Positions 1-11,938 of a DNA stretch of 64,000 bases are shown here, one piece after another (positions within the stretch are counted from its first letter, which is position 1; every line of letters starts with the position of its first letter). The notes below the pieces were generated by a model. That model was not told the DNA's origin. It worked only from the letters and a program-made list of their open reading frames with translations, and made no database searches. A program made the position numbers and the translations under genes. The stretch spans positions 5,518,001 through 5,582,000 of the forward strand of contig ML058337.1 of NCBI GenBank assembly GCA_003013855.2, read 5' to 3'. The stretch is from Liriodendron chinense. Taxonomy: Eukaryota > Streptophyta > Magnoliopsida > Magnoliales > Magnoliaceae.

Positions 1-3000
1 ATTCATCATGGTGAAGACTTCCACCAAAGAGTTGAGGCCACTGAAGTCCTTGCTGACCCAATTGTGCGTAATGAAGAGGATGAAGATATTGACGATATGC
101 AAGATATCATTGGGGATGTGTTAAGGGGAACAATTGCGGATACTGATTTTGCAGCGACAAGTACTAGCCAGGATATTCCTCCTATGGGTGATGCCGAATC
201 AGAAAAGTTTAGTAGGTTGTTGAGGGATGCGCAACGTCCACTCTATCCGGGGTGTCGGAACTTCTCCAAGTTGAATTTCCTTACAAGGTTACTTCATTTA
301 AAGACAATAAATCGTTGGAGTAACAAATCGTTCGACATGTTACTTGGCTTGTTGAAAGAAGTATTACCTGAAGGTGAGACATTGCCTAAGTCTCATTACG
401 AGGCAAAATCGTTAATGCGAGACTTGGGCCTTGGTTACATCCTCATACATGCATGTATAAATGATTGTGTATTGTATTGGAAAGAACATGAAAATGTTGA
501 GGAGTGTCCACAATGTGGAGAGTCTAGGTGGAAATATGACGAAGCTAAGCGTAAGAAAATTCCACAAAAGGTGTTAAGGTACTTTCCATTGAAACCCAGA
601 TTACAAAGATTGTTTACGTCAAGCAAGACGGCTGAAGATATGAGGTGGCATAAGGAGAAACGCCTTCATGATGATAATACATTGAGGCATCCCGCTGACT
701 CTGAAGCCTGGCAACATTTTGATAAGCAATATGACTGGTTTGCAGAGGATTCTCGCAATGTTCGGCTAGGTCTTGCAAGTGATGGTTTTAATCCATTTGG
801 TAATATGAGTAGCTCGTACAGTATGTGGCCAGTGATACTTATGCCCTACAATTTACCTCCTTGGTTGTGTATGAAGGAATCATTTTTTATGATGTCGTTG
901 CTTATTCCTGGACCCAAGTCACCGGGGAATGACATTGATGTGTATCTCCGACCGTTAGTAGATGAGTTAAACGAGTTGTAGAGTCAAGGTGTCCAGACGT
1001 ATGACACTTTTGCAGAACAGACGTTTCGATTGCACGCAGCGGTTTTGTGGACAATAAATGACTTCCCTGCATATGGAAATTTGTCTGGGTGGAGCACGAA
1101 GGGAAAGTTGGCTTGTCCTACATGTAGTACTGAGACTTGTTCATTGTCATTGAAGCATGGTAAGAAAACGTGTTATATGGGCCATCGTCGCTTCCTTCCG
1201 AGGGATCATAATTGGCACAGGAAGACGGTAATCTTTGATGGCAAACAAGATCATAAGCCACCACCGAAAAAACTATCTGCAGAAGATGTGTTACAACAGC
1301 TGAGTAACATTGAAGAAGTTAGATTTGGTAAGGCACCGCACTTGAAGAAGAGAAAACGTACAGTATTGGAGTACAACTGGAGGAAGAAGAGCATTTTTTT
1401 TTAGTTGCCTTATTGGAGTCATCTGAAATTACGACACAACTTGGATGTCATGCATATTGAGAAGAATATATGTGACAATGTCTTTGGAACATTGATGAAC
1501 ATAGAGAAGAAAACAAAAGACAGTTTTAAGGCTCGATTGGATCTACAAGCAATGGGTTTAAGGAAAGAGTTGCACTTGCAACCACATGGAAATTCATATA
1601 CTATACCAGCAGCATGCTACACATTGACAAAACTAGAGAAAAAACGTGTATGTGAATGGTTGAACAAGGTGAAATTTTCAGACGGGTATGCATCGAATAT
1701 CTCTCGGCGCGTCAACATTACGGACTGTAAGGTAACAGGAATGAAAAGTCATGACTGTCACGTCCTTCTTCAACGCCTACTACCGGTTGCGATTCGTGGA
1801 TTCCTCAACAAGGATGTCAGTGCTACGCTGATTGAGTTGGGGATATTCTTTAAGGATTTGTGTTCGAAATCTTTAAATGTAGAGGTTATTAAACGACTGG
1901 AGAAGGATATTGTCGTAATCCTTTGCAAACTTGAAAGAATTTTTCCACCTGCGTTTTTCGATGTCATGGTACACCTAGCAATTCACTTACCGCACGAAGC
2001 GAAGCTTGCAGGCCCAGTACAATATCGTTGGATGTATCCGATCGAAAGGTGATAGAACAATGATCATAAATTTTTTTTCATTCCATAAACTACGTATATC
2101 CATGTTTTCATGTCTTAAACATATTGATTTTGTGTACATATACCTTCACACATTAAAACAATATGTGAGAAATAAGGCACGTCCAGAGGGATCCATTGCT
2201 GAGGCGTACATTGATAATGAGTGCCTGACATTTTGCTCCATGTATCTTCGTGGCATAGAGACTAGATTCAACCGAGAAGATCGTAATGCCGATGCAGGGC
2301 AGGAGCATGAACAAGGACTCATATCTGTATTCGCACATAACGTCCGTCCTTTAGGATCACCGACGTTTCAGGATATGGACCCTCGGGATCTTGCGAAGGC
2401 GCGGTGGTATGTGTTGCATAACTGTGAAGAAATAGAGTCGTACTTGGAGTAAGTCTTCGCACATAATTATTGTATATCTACAGACAGTTTTAATCTCAAA
2501 ATTTCTTGCTTACAACGTACCAATTGTGTATAGCGAACACATCGAGGAGATGAAGTCCCAATACCCTACAAATTATGATCGAATGCATCAAGATTTGTTT
2601 CCAGAATGGTTTGCAAAACGTGTAAGCTTAATTTACCTTCTATCTCACCACACTTACAATATTGTTGTATTGCACAATATTTACACGTAATTTTAAATGC
2701 CTAAACGTACATTTATATTCTGTACGTGATGATAGATGAAGATGTTGCGCGCTAGCAACTCTGCGGATGCATCTGATGCGCTCTACTCACTGGCGTGTGG
2801 CCCTGATAGACGTGTATCTAGATATACAGGTTGTACTGTAAACAGGATTCGGTTCCACACTGAGGAGCGTGAGAAATATAAGACCACACAAAATAGTGGT
2901 GTGGTTGTGAAGGGAACACATGAGGAGGTCGAAATTGATTTTTATGGCGTTTTAACGGATATTATTGAGCTGAGTTATTGTATGAGAAAGCGGGTGTACT

Positions 3001-3527
3001 TATTTAAATGCGATTGGTGGGACATTGAAAATAAAAAGTTGGGAATACAGACTGATAATTACTTCACGAGCGTAAATTTATCTCGGAAGTGGTTTAAAGA
3101 TGACCCATTTATCATAGCCGGCCAAACCGAACAAGTATTCTACCTCGCTGACACCAAGTTAGGCGGCTCTTGGCACGTGGTGCAGAAAATAAAGCCCAGG
3201 AACATATTTGACGTTCCCGAAGTAGACGTTGAAGATAACGATGAAGGGAGTAATAGAACGTCGTCAGTTGAACAAGCATACCAAGAAGACATGCCATCTT
3301 GGGATAGAGGGAATGATCCAAATGTTGATATTGATGTGGTGCAATTGAATAGAGATGATGTGCCACCTGATCATGTTGACGCCTCAATCATAAATGACAT
3401 TGTTAGAGATGATAGCGCTTTCATCGATGACAATGTTGCAGACGATGAAGAGGAAATTCTGATCAGCGATAGTGATGGTGAAGAAGAAAGAGTCCTAAGT
3501 GATAATGATTCAGACGACGATTATTAA
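1..3527 (+). pseudogene. TNP2-type CACTA transposase, 5'-partial, broken
   Basis: The reading frame is open from base 1, so the gene starts upstream. Residues typical of the transposase_21 (TNP2) domain run through 1-2048, including WTINDFPAYGNLSGWSTKG near 1050 and the hallmark LDVMHIEKNICDN near 1441. A DUF4218-type block follows (2140-2448, with LHTLKQYVRNKARPEGSIAEAY), then a short exon 2534-2621 and a DUF4216-type exon 2736-3527 (LYSLACGP, RFHTEERE, TTQNSGVVV) with an acidic C-terminus. Two in-frame TAG codons interrupt conserved positions: 979-981, where the family usually has Trp, and 1402-1404, where FFELPYW is usual. The intron after 2048 has a GT donor, but no AG at the homologous acceptor (bases 2138-2139 are at). 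The other introns have gtaag donors and AG acceptors. In the family this protein binds the element ends and catalyses excision and insertion; this copy should be inactive. Confidence 0.9.
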
Positions 3528-3664
3528 ATGTATACAAGATTTACATGTAATTTTTCAATTCGATTAATTTGATTATTACATGTATATATGTTTTACAAGT
3601 CATGATTTTTTTCCTGAATTGACTTGTTGATAATCTACATTTACAGTTAAGTCACTTTCTGATC

Positions 3665-4045
3665 ATGTCCTCCACAAATTGGAGCGTAGCGGAAGCACGC
3701 AGCATACTTCATCAGCTGTTGCGGATGGACTTTCCGGCCCTATATTCTTCTGGTATGGCCAGAGAGATACCCGGTCTGGTCGAGATATGTAGGAAGGAAG
3801 ACGATGACTCAGATGAAAGATTATACAATCTCAAAGAAATTCCGGACCTGATTGAGGAATATAATCGCGGAAAACTTCGTATGGAAGATGCGACATTATC
3901 ACTTGCACATCTGAATGGAGTCCCGAGAGATCAAATTTCTCCTATTGTGACTGGCATGTTGGCTGTAACAATGTCAAGTGCTTCATACAGCATCGAATAT
4001 ACATCTGCAGCGTACGATAACTTACGCAGGGAGTATTTCAGATAG
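3665..4045 (+). CDS. Unknown 126-residue ORF inside the CACTA element
   Basis: An uninterrupted ORF from ATG to TAG lies between the two transposase-type genes on the same strand. I do not recognise the family. The product is acidic in the middle (CRKEDDDSDE), has no membrane segment or zinc motif, and looks mostly helical. Upstream of the ATG, 3528-3664 is AT-rich and includes a polypyrimidine-like stretch ending in acag (about 3643-3646), so this could be one exon of a larger gene rather than a complete protein. An extra small ORF of this kind is not part of the standard two-gene CACTA plan. Alternatives are a 5' exon of the downstream gene or a fortuitous ORF; the position and length favour a real element-encoded product. 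Confidence 0.45.
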   Translation: MSSTNWSVAEARSILHQLLRMDFPALYSSGMAREIPGLVEICRKEDDDSDERLYNLKEIPDLIEEYNRGKLRMEDATLSLAHLNGVPRDQISPIVTGMLAVTMSSASYSIEYTSAAYDNLRREYFR

Positions 4046-4126
4046 TTGATCCGAAGTTGATTTGTATTACAATGAGATATATGTATTTAATATAGAATGA
4101 CAATGTGTAATGGATTTTTCAACTTT

Positions 4127-4170
4127 TATATTCTGTTTACGGTTTTATTATATTCTGTTTACGGTTTTAT
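4127..4170 (+). repeat. 22-bp tandem duplication
   Basis: Two back-to-back copies of a 22-bp unit beginning tatattctgtttacgg occur in the spacer between the CACTA ORFs, followed by a partial third copy (tatatcctg). The flanking sequence 4046-4318 is AT-rich and holds no ORF. Confidence 0.8.
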
Positions 4171-4318
4171 TATATCCTGCTTGCATTATAGTGTAATGGT
4201 CTAATCATATTTTTATCATTTCTCTAAGCATAAGCACAAATTCACTCTGCAATGATGTTCATAAACTTGCATTGACATTGTTTAAATTTATAAGTTTGTA
4301 TTTCAGATATATTCAGTC

Positions 4319-5974
4319 ATGGCACCAGGTGGGAGATCAGGTCGTTCGCGCACTGGATCTACCCCTTCCACCCGTGATGCGACGCAGACAGCATCGACGT
4401 CGCACGGTGCATCACCGTCATCTGATCCTTCGGTTCAGCATACACCGGGCACTGCATGTAAGTCTAGACATTTATTTAGTGATTTCTGTTTATATTGGTA
4501 CTTACATATATCTTTTCGCAGCAGCATCTTCTACCAGCCGACGAGGACGTGGACCCACGCGTGGGTTAGTTTTAGAGCGACTTACGCGTGAGGGTAGGGT
4601 GGCAGTAGAGTTCCCACAGGACTGCCTTAGACCTGTTGGGGACAGTGCCAGATTGTTTACGTCTGAGGTCGGTGTCCTATGCCGATCTCTGATCCCCGCC
4701 ACCACCCCCCGTTGGACTGACGTGACAGATGATGTGCGACAGCTCATCCGTCAGCGCCTTCAGGTAAAGTTTAGTAAATTGAAATTTTCTTTTGTGAAAG
4801 TTCATTTACGGTTAAGTCCTATTGTTAATAAGTTTATTCCCTTAATTTATTATTTACGAAATTGCAGGATAAATTTGAATTCGATTTGAATGTTCCCTAC
4901 ATTTCTCATGCCGTCGACGACATGATTAGGGAGCGGTTCAAGGAGTACCGCGGAGAGTTGCACCAGCGGTACAAGCGGTGCAGGACACACGATGAGGCCG
5001 TACAGTCCGCACCGCCACACGTTAGTACAGACGACTGGCGGATACTCTGCGAGAGATTTTCGTCGGAGGCTTTTCAGGTAATATTTACATGTACGATATC
5101 TTACGGTAACAATTAAATTCGCAATTAATTTCGCAATTAATAGAAAGGTATTTTGTATAATGTGTTCAGAAGAGGAGCAGAATAAATTCTGCGAACAGGG
5201 AAAAGTTACAAGTGAACCACGTAGCTAGTTCAAAGTCATTTGTACGACATCGTTACGACATGGTAAGAAATTATTGATGATTATTAAGTTAATATATTAT
5301 TTTGATTGGCATTTATTATAAGTCTTTTTTTCCTTTCGATTGCGCAGCGGGATTCCGTCACCGGCCAGGAGCCTGGACCAGTAGACCTCTACAGAGGGAC
5401 TCACTGTCGGCAGGCGACGGGATCTTGGGTTCATCCTAGAGCCAGTGAGCATTGGGTAAAAATCTTTACTTTGTTAAATTTAATTGCGCATTGATTGATA
5501 ATAATGTCATTCATGTCATTTTTTATGAAATTTCATATCTTTTCATTACAGGCGACGATGGACACCATACGCAGTCAGCCCACTCCCGATGGTAGTCAGC
5601 GGAGTGAGCCAGAAATCCTGAGCGAGGTGCTTGGCACCCGTTCTGGATATGTGCGTGGGCTTGGCCATGGTGCTAAGCTCATGGCACAAACTAGAGCTGG
5701 CTCCAGCCGATCCGTAGCTGGTGAGAGCGCTCAACGCCGAGCTGACATCGCAGAGAGAGAGGTTCAGCAGCTACGGATCGTCGTCGATGGGATTCGGGAG
5801 CAGCTAGAGAGGCAGAGGGAGGAGGAGGAGAGGCGACGGGAGGAGCAGGAGAGGAGGATCGAGGAGTTGCGGCAGGAGCATGAGCGACGGATGCAGGAGA
5901 TGTTTCAGGCTCTCGCTGCACGCCTTGGCGCCGATGCCCCGCCACCTCCCCCACCTCCGCCTTCATCTTCCTGA
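4319..5974 (+). CDS. Transposase_24 / PTTA-type CACTA protein, six exons, apparently intact
   Basis: Six exons join in frame: 4319-4457, 4522-4763, 4868-5077, 5170-5262, 5348-5455 and 5552-5974, with GT donors and AG acceptors throughout, giving about 404 residues. The N-terminus is Ser/Thr/Arg-rich. The central part contains the plant Transposase_24 (Ptta/En/Spm) signature: a SKSF motif in exon 4, a basic RGTHCRQATGSWVHP block in exon 5 and ILSEVLGTRSGYVRGLGHG in exon 6. The C-terminus is a long Glu/Arg-rich coiled coil (about residues 320-385) ending in a run of eight prolines. Exon 2 has a NAGNAG acceptor (4521/4524), so two isoforms differing by one residue are possible. In CACTA elements the second protein is thought to bind subterminal repeats; that role is inferred. 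No stop or frameshift is seen, in contrast to the upstream transposase. Confidence 0.85.
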
Positions 5975-6197
5975 TTATTTTTTTTAATATACGACTTTTA
6001 ACTTGTATATATTTGTGTGTGGATGAATATTGTTTGTTTGTGGATGTGGAATGGATTATTTGTGTATGGATGATGTACTTTTTGTTTGTTTGTATGTTTG
6101 TGCATGTGAGTAGGATTCAAAATGTATAGGTTTTTTTACAGGTGTATATCAGAAATTTTCCTGAATTTTTGAAAACAAATGGAACCGAGAAAGAAAA
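5975..6197 (+). other. 3' untranslated/AT-rich spacer of the CACTA second gene
   Basis: T- and TG-rich sequence (repeated tttgtttgtttg and tggatg) without an ORF separates the stop codon from the subterminal repeats. It probably serves as the 3' untranslated region. Confidence 0.5.
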
Positions 6198-6640
6198 AAC
6201 TTTTACCGACGAAATATTTCGTCGGTAAAAGAAAGCAAAAACTTTTACCGACGGAATATTTCGTCGGTAAAAAGCTCTGAGATGCTTTTACCGACGAATT
6301 ATTCCGTCAGTAAAAGTTTTATCATGTTTTTACCTACGCATTATTTCGTCGGTAAATAGTTTTTCCTTTCTTTAAGTTTTAACGTGTTTTTACCTACGCA
6401 TTATTTCGTCGGTAAAAGTTTTTTCACCGACGTATCATTTTCAATCCCGACAAAATTCATATGTTTGGCCGACGAATAATTTCGTCGGTAATGGTTCAAT
6501 TATTACCTACGAAAAAATTATTTCGTCGGTAAAAACCTTTACCGACGGCCTTTCTGCGACGATGTTAGCCGCGAAAAATTTCGTCGGGAAAAACATTTCC
6601 CGACGAAATTTTACTGATTACCGACGAAATCATTCGTCGG
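6198..6640. repeat. CACTA subterminal palindromic repeats
   Basis: About ten copies, in both orientations, of a half-site TTTTACCGACGAAAT occur. Several are joined head to head as near-perfect palindromes; 6201-6230 is a perfect 30-bp palindrome, and 6243-6272 and 6286-6315 are near-perfect. Variants replace ACCGACGA with ACCTACGC. In CACTA elements such subterminal repeats are the binding sites of the element's regulatory DNA-binding protein; here the likely partner is the product of 4319-5974 (inference). Confidence 0.9.
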
Positions 6641-6647
6641 TAAAAAT

Positions 6648-6663
6648 GAAATTTTTTGTAGTG
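6648..6663 (-). repeat. CACTA terminal inverted repeat, 3' end of element
   Basis: The bases gaaattttttgtagtg are the reverse complement of a terminus starting CACTACAAAAAA, the defining end of the superfamily. Host-flank sequence starts at 6664. Confidence 0.92.
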
Positions 6664-6944
6664 ACCCTACCCAACTTGGTCGAGCGCCCGACCATTCATC
6701 GGGTTCCTTACCAACAGTGATCAGGGCCCCTAGAGTTCAAAAAACAGCACTTGATTTTCAAATTCCAAAAACCAACGTGGGTGTCCTTGGGCGGTCGCCC
6801 GACCCGAACCCAAACCCGTCGGGCGCCCAACACCCCTTGGTGTCTAAGATTGAAGACAAAAACCTCAACATTTATTCACCATCCAACCCAAAAAAAAAAA
6901 ATCATCTGCAGCGTGTAGCTGCTGCTGCTTTAGTATTTCAGCAA

Positions 6945-8110
6945 GGGTAGGGCCCACTGCAGGCCTCACATGATGTGTGTCCCTTATATCACATTTTAGT
7001 ATATGATCCCAAGAACGGAGCAAATCCAAAGTCCAAGCGGACCACACCACATGGAACGGTTAGGATGAAAACACCTACCATTGAAACTTCAAGGGGGACA
7101 CCGTGATGTTTATTTGCCATCCAATCTACTTACAAGGTCACCAGACTTAGATATATAAAAATTAAAAAAAAAAATAAATAAATAAAAAATAGCAGCAAGG
7201 GTCTAAGAGATGGGGCCCACTGTAGGCCCCATCGTAACGTATGTACTTCATCCATACCGTCCATCCATTTTCTCATATCAGTTTATGGGCAAAAAATAAA
7301 AAAAACAAGCAGATCGAGCTGGGCCACACTGTTGGGAGCAACGGTGGTTGTTGAAACCCTCCGACCCATAGAAAAAAAAGGGCGCGGCTTCGGTGGATCC
7401 CCGGATCCACCGAGGTGGTGGGATCCCTGAACGTGGGGACCACATTTATGTATATTCCATATATCCATGCCGTTCATCCGTTTTAAAAACCCATTTTAGG
7501 GCATGGTTCAAAAAATGAAGAAGATTCAAATCTCCCGTTGGACTATAACACAGGAAACAGTGGTAATCAACCATTAAAAACTTATCATGGGCCACAAAAG
7601 TTTTGGATCAAGCTGATATTTGTTTGGTATCTTTATCCATCTCTTTTCGACCTTATCAACAAGTTAGATGGAAAATAAAAATTCTGGTGGTTCCCATGAA
7701 GTTTTTAACGGTGGGGATTTAATCATGACCGTTAAAACATTCCCTGGGCCCGCTGTAACGTTTCTTTGCCCTCGAAATTGTTATGGAGAGCAGCCCGCTA
7801 TGGACCCCACCTTGATGATGTATTTTATCCATACCGTCCACCAATTCACCAGCTCCTTTTAGGGCACATAACCAAAGAAATGAAATAGGTCTAAATCTAG
7901 GTGGGCCATTACTGTCCAACATGTAGGGCCCACTGTGGTCCCTACCATGATATATATGACTGTATCCATACTGTACATCTTAGTCCCCACGGCGAGGCAT
8001 GTTTTCTATCCACACCGTCTAACTGTTTTGCAAATGACCGGACCCGGCCCATCCATCTTTGGCCACCTTGATGGATGGACCTATGGTGATTATTGAAAAT
8101 GTACTTCACT
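6945..8110. repeat. Cluster of gggcccacc-type foldback MITE copies, fragmented
   Basis: Several overlapping or truncated copies of the dominant MITE family of this window are recognisable: 6945-7150, 7205-7310 and 7380-7960. They share gtggaccacacca, aaacagtggt and tttatccataccgtcca blocks. A perfect inverted motif, ggtggatccccggatccacc, sits near 7391. 6664-6944 and 8111-8393 show nothing I can assign. Confidence 0.7.
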
Positions 8111-8393
8111 CTACATCTCCGTATGATTGGATGTTGGCTTTGGTATGGAATGCCAAGTGGTGACGTAGTAGTGTTGGTAGTATTGGCTATACGACTCGGA
8201 GCATGATGATGCACATGCATTGCATTATTGGCATCATATCTTACATATTACATGCCAATGGGGTCTACATTGGTATTGGCATTATATCTTACACATTACA
8301 TGCATTCTATTATACATGATTCCTTCATTATATATTTATTTTACTGTTTGTATGTAGGGCACACCACACACAGCTGTATTCACTATGCTTTAA

Positions 8394-8443
8394 AGCTCAT
8401 ACCTTTATTTTATAATTTAGCTCATACCTTTATTTTATAATTT
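8394..8443 (+). repeat. 25-bp tandem duplication
   Basis: Two adjacent copies of a unit starting agctcatacctttatttt. There is no coding content nearby. Confidence 0.7.
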
Positions 8444-8619
8444 TTCAGGATAGTGATAAAAACAGGAATAGCAGATGAGGCCTACCATATAATTTTTAGA
8501 CAGTATGCTTTTGACTCATTTTGATAAATATGTACTTTTATGAAATAATTTTATTACAAATATATTGTATAGTGAGAACATGTTATTTTGCTTGTGTTAG
8601 AAATGTCAATCTTTATGCC

Positions 8620-10030
8620 TGTGCAGACACCCCACCCTTGATTACCAAGCTGGTCGAATAGTTAAATGGATGGAGGTCCATACCCAAAACCCTAGGTCCA
8701 AACTCAGCTGGCCCATCTATCTAAACCAAGTCAACTCACTCATACAAACCACAATCCATAGTTCAAGTCAAGCCTAAACCAAGTTAACTCACCCTTAAAC
8801 ATAAGCCCGAAAAACCACCCGTAGGAAAAGCCAATCTAAAATCTCCCAGTAGGTCAACTCAATGAGTCAACCCATTGAGTCAACTCACTAGGTCAGCCCC
8901 AACCCTTAAACCCATTCAACTCAGCTAGTTATGGCTTAAAACCGAACCTAAGTCCAAGCCTAGCTCTGATCCTCAACCTTGAAAGCAACTCCAAACCTCA
9001 AACCTAAGGTTTTTTCACTCCAGGTTTAGAGCTCAAGCTGTCTGAAGCTGGAGTAGAGCGTCTGTATAGGCAGCCCACAAGGTGCCGCCCACCCCTAATT
9101 ACCAAAGCTTCCACCTCTCGCAACTATAAATACCCCCCCTCATTCTCATTTCCAACATCCAGCAAAACCCAATCCTCTCCAATTCTGTCGAGTTTACCTC
9201 CACCCCTTTAGCCCATTCCTCCACCAAGGAGAGCCCGAGTGAGTGAAGAATCTAGCCCTGGTCCATCCTGACTTGACCCTGGTCTAAGCCTCTCAAGCTA
9301 CCCAAGTCTCAATCCTAACCGCTCGAGCTAATCCTTGTGATACCTTCGTCCATTCAGCTATATATATATATACCAACATCATCTCATTCACATTTAGTGT
9401 AATGCAACATTTATTATTCTTCCCCATGCTTATCATCCACGAAAAACACTTAATAAAGTCTTAGCGTATGCTTTGAGGCTCGCCAGCTTGCCCGAATCTT
9501 ACCAATTGGAAACTCTAACTAATCAAACACACTATCATGCATCTAACATAGCACCTGTCATTTCGAGTGTATGCTCTGCTGCTTGCCGATTTAATTAGAA
9601 CCTGCCCATCAGAAACTCTTACTGATCAAACTCATATTCATGCAGTATATCATTTACGAGAATATACGAAGATTGATTCAGACTTTCAAGGACTAATTAG
9701 ATTCTGTGAAGTAAAGACCATACTTTTATATGGGCAGTGTGGGTGCCAACACCTTCACACTCTGTAACCGTGATCCCTTACCTCAAATCTCTGACCGCAA
9801 ATCAAAAGAGTCATTTTAGAGGAAGGAATCTTCGAATTCAATTCTCTAACGTTTCTACAGGGTCTAGCCGACTGTAAATTCGAAGTAACTGGCTAGTGGC
9901 GACTCCAGTCTTATACGAACCTATCCAAACATATCAATTGAAACCTAACAATAAACAAAAAAGGCTCTTGAGAAAGAGGCGAGCCCATGGGAGCGGCGAT
10001 TCGCACCCTCGAAAGGGGAAATGCAGACAA
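8620..10030 (+). mobile_element. LTR plus leader fragment, copy A (Ty3/Gypsy-like)
   Basis: The LTR runs from tgtgcagacacccc (8620) to about 9896 and contains a TATA box tataaata at 9125-9132. It is followed at once by a primer-binding-site-like tggcgactcc (9897) and a leader with gagcccatgggagcggcg. No gag or pol follows. The same organisation recurs at 11939. Boundaries are by comparison of the two copies; no target duplication was identified. Confidence 0.7.
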
Positions 10031-10129
10031 GCTAACGTTCACAAAATGATATCTATTAGTGATAAACAAAATTATACTATAAAATTTATAAGTGGTACGC
10101 CGAACTCGGGACTCGGTGTATGGGCGCCG

Positions 10130-11860
10130 AGTGCGGGATGCAGGGCGCTACATGAATTGTGGCACATGTGACACATGTGAGGTGTTAGAAATTGTATGGT
10201 GGCACATATAGCACAAGAGACACATGGTCATATTCAAATGTGGGCACTTAAAGTTAGAGGGTAACACTTTTCAGATTGATACATTGACACATCTAGCTTA
10301 TATGGAGTGATTGAAGATGGACAGAGGTACATGTATGCTATTTTGTACATATGTGATACAAGGGATGTGAATTGATAGTAACCCATGGTTATAAGGTCCC
10401 TTATAACCCCTAACGTGGCCTAATGAAATGGCACCACGCCCATGTTACATGTGTAACCAGTAGTGAAAAGCAAAGATTCCCTATGTGAAATGGTAATGTT
10501 GCCTTTTTCGTCGTGGGGCTTGCACTAGACGCACGCATATGGCGTTGTAATGGCAATGTCCATCTTCATGCCATTACAGGGACCACCTCATGTGAGGTTA
10601 CTAGAACCAAATGGTACATTGGCGCACTTGACGTTGTAATGGCATTGTCTAAATCATAAGGACCAAATCAAGTTGGGGTTATAATGGCATCATCTAAATC
10701 ATAGGGATTAAATCAAGTTGAGGTTGCCAATGCTATTGAAGGTGGATGGTGCACATTTGAGTTTAACTCTTAAAAAACCTATTATTTTTTTCTCGAAGAA
10801 AATTCATTTTTTAAGGTAGAGGTGGAAAGATAAATTTATTGATTTTTCAATAAAAAGTAAGTAGGAAATAATATTTCCTACAAATTGAAAAAGAAAAAAG
10901 ACAGACTTCACAAACAATGGATGTTATTTTAATAAGAAACAATGTTTTCTTTCCTTTCTTTTCTATGAATTATGGAAAAGAAAGAAAACATCATTCTCAT
11001 GAAACTAACTTTTTTTTATTTGTGAAATCCTTTTTTCTTTTGTGAAAATTGACGAGAAACACATTTTCCTACTTAATTTTTTATTATTAAGGAATTATTA
11101 AAAATTTCTGCTTCCATCCCTTAGACATTTTTCTACAATGGAAAGAAAATGAATTTCAAGAGTTAAACCCAAATGTGCCACCATACTCCTTCAATAGTCT
11201 CACATGTGTCACATTTGCCCATGCAACCCCCAGTGTGACACACGCACACACACATGTGCAAACATGCCATTTTGTCCTTTTAACCCTTGCATTTTGCAAT
11301 CCTTATAATAACACAGACATACATTATCATTACAAACTACATGATTTGGACAATGCCATTATAACGTTATATGCGCCCATTTAATCCCTAACTATAACCC
11401 TTGCATTTAGCAATTTTTGTAGTGGCATGAAGATGGATAATGTCATTACGAGGTATGTGATTTGGACAATGCCATTACAACATCAAATGTGTCAATGTGA
11501 TATTTGATCCTGTAACTCCCGCATTATGACACTTTTTTTTATACAACTTTAATTAATGCTCCATATGTGGCGCATGAGCCAATGTGCAAATGTGCACAAG
11601 TGCTACCCTTTAGTTTTAAATGCTCACATGTCAAATGTGACAAACTATCCTTTAGCTTTACTAACATGTCAAATGTACCAATGTGTCACTTATGCCACAT
11701 GTGCAGCTTCAAGCATCTCATATGTGCCATATATAGTTCAACTTTAAGTGTCCAACATATGTTGTGGATGTCACATGTGCCGCAGTTCAACTTCAGGTGC
11801 CCCACATGTGTTGTGTATGCCATATTTGTAGCTATTCATTTTCTAAGGTCCCATTGGTGC
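10130..11860. repeat. Long inverted repeat (foldback) of about 1.7 kb
   Basis: The left arm (about 10130-10960) and right arm (about 10980-11860) are imperfect reverse complements centred near 10970. Matching blocks include ttgtaatggcattgtc (left, near 10635) against gacaatgccattacaa (right, near 11465), and gcacatttgagtttaactctt (near 10752) against its complement near 11158. At the centre an atgttttctttcc block folds back on gaaagaaaacat. ORFs in the arms are short and not conserved. It separates the two LTR fragments. Confidence 0.75.
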
Positions 11861-11938
11861 TAAACATACTAAGCTGACATACTAAATAACCTTTAGAAAT
11901 TTTTTGTTTTCAAGAAAAAAAAAATTCTTTTACCAAAT

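Larger units (their letters stand above)
1..6663 (+). mobile_element. CACTA (En/Spm) DNA transposon, 5'-truncated by the window edge
   Basis: The element is defined by a TNP2-type transposase gene (1-3527), a Transposase_24/PTTA-type gene (4319-5974), a field of subterminal palindromic repeats (6198-6640) and a 3' terminus whose reverse complement reads CACTACAAAAAATTTC (6648-6663). The 3-bp target duplication expected of CACTA elements would be the acc at 6664-6666, but the 5' end lies outside the window so this cannot be verified. The transposase is disabled by stop codons, so this copy is probably non-autonomous for TNP2 while its second gene looks open. Confidence 0.93.

Noticed and set aside
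1770..1967. Minus-strand ORFs within the CACTA transposase
   Set aside because: Shadows of the plus-strand transposase frame.
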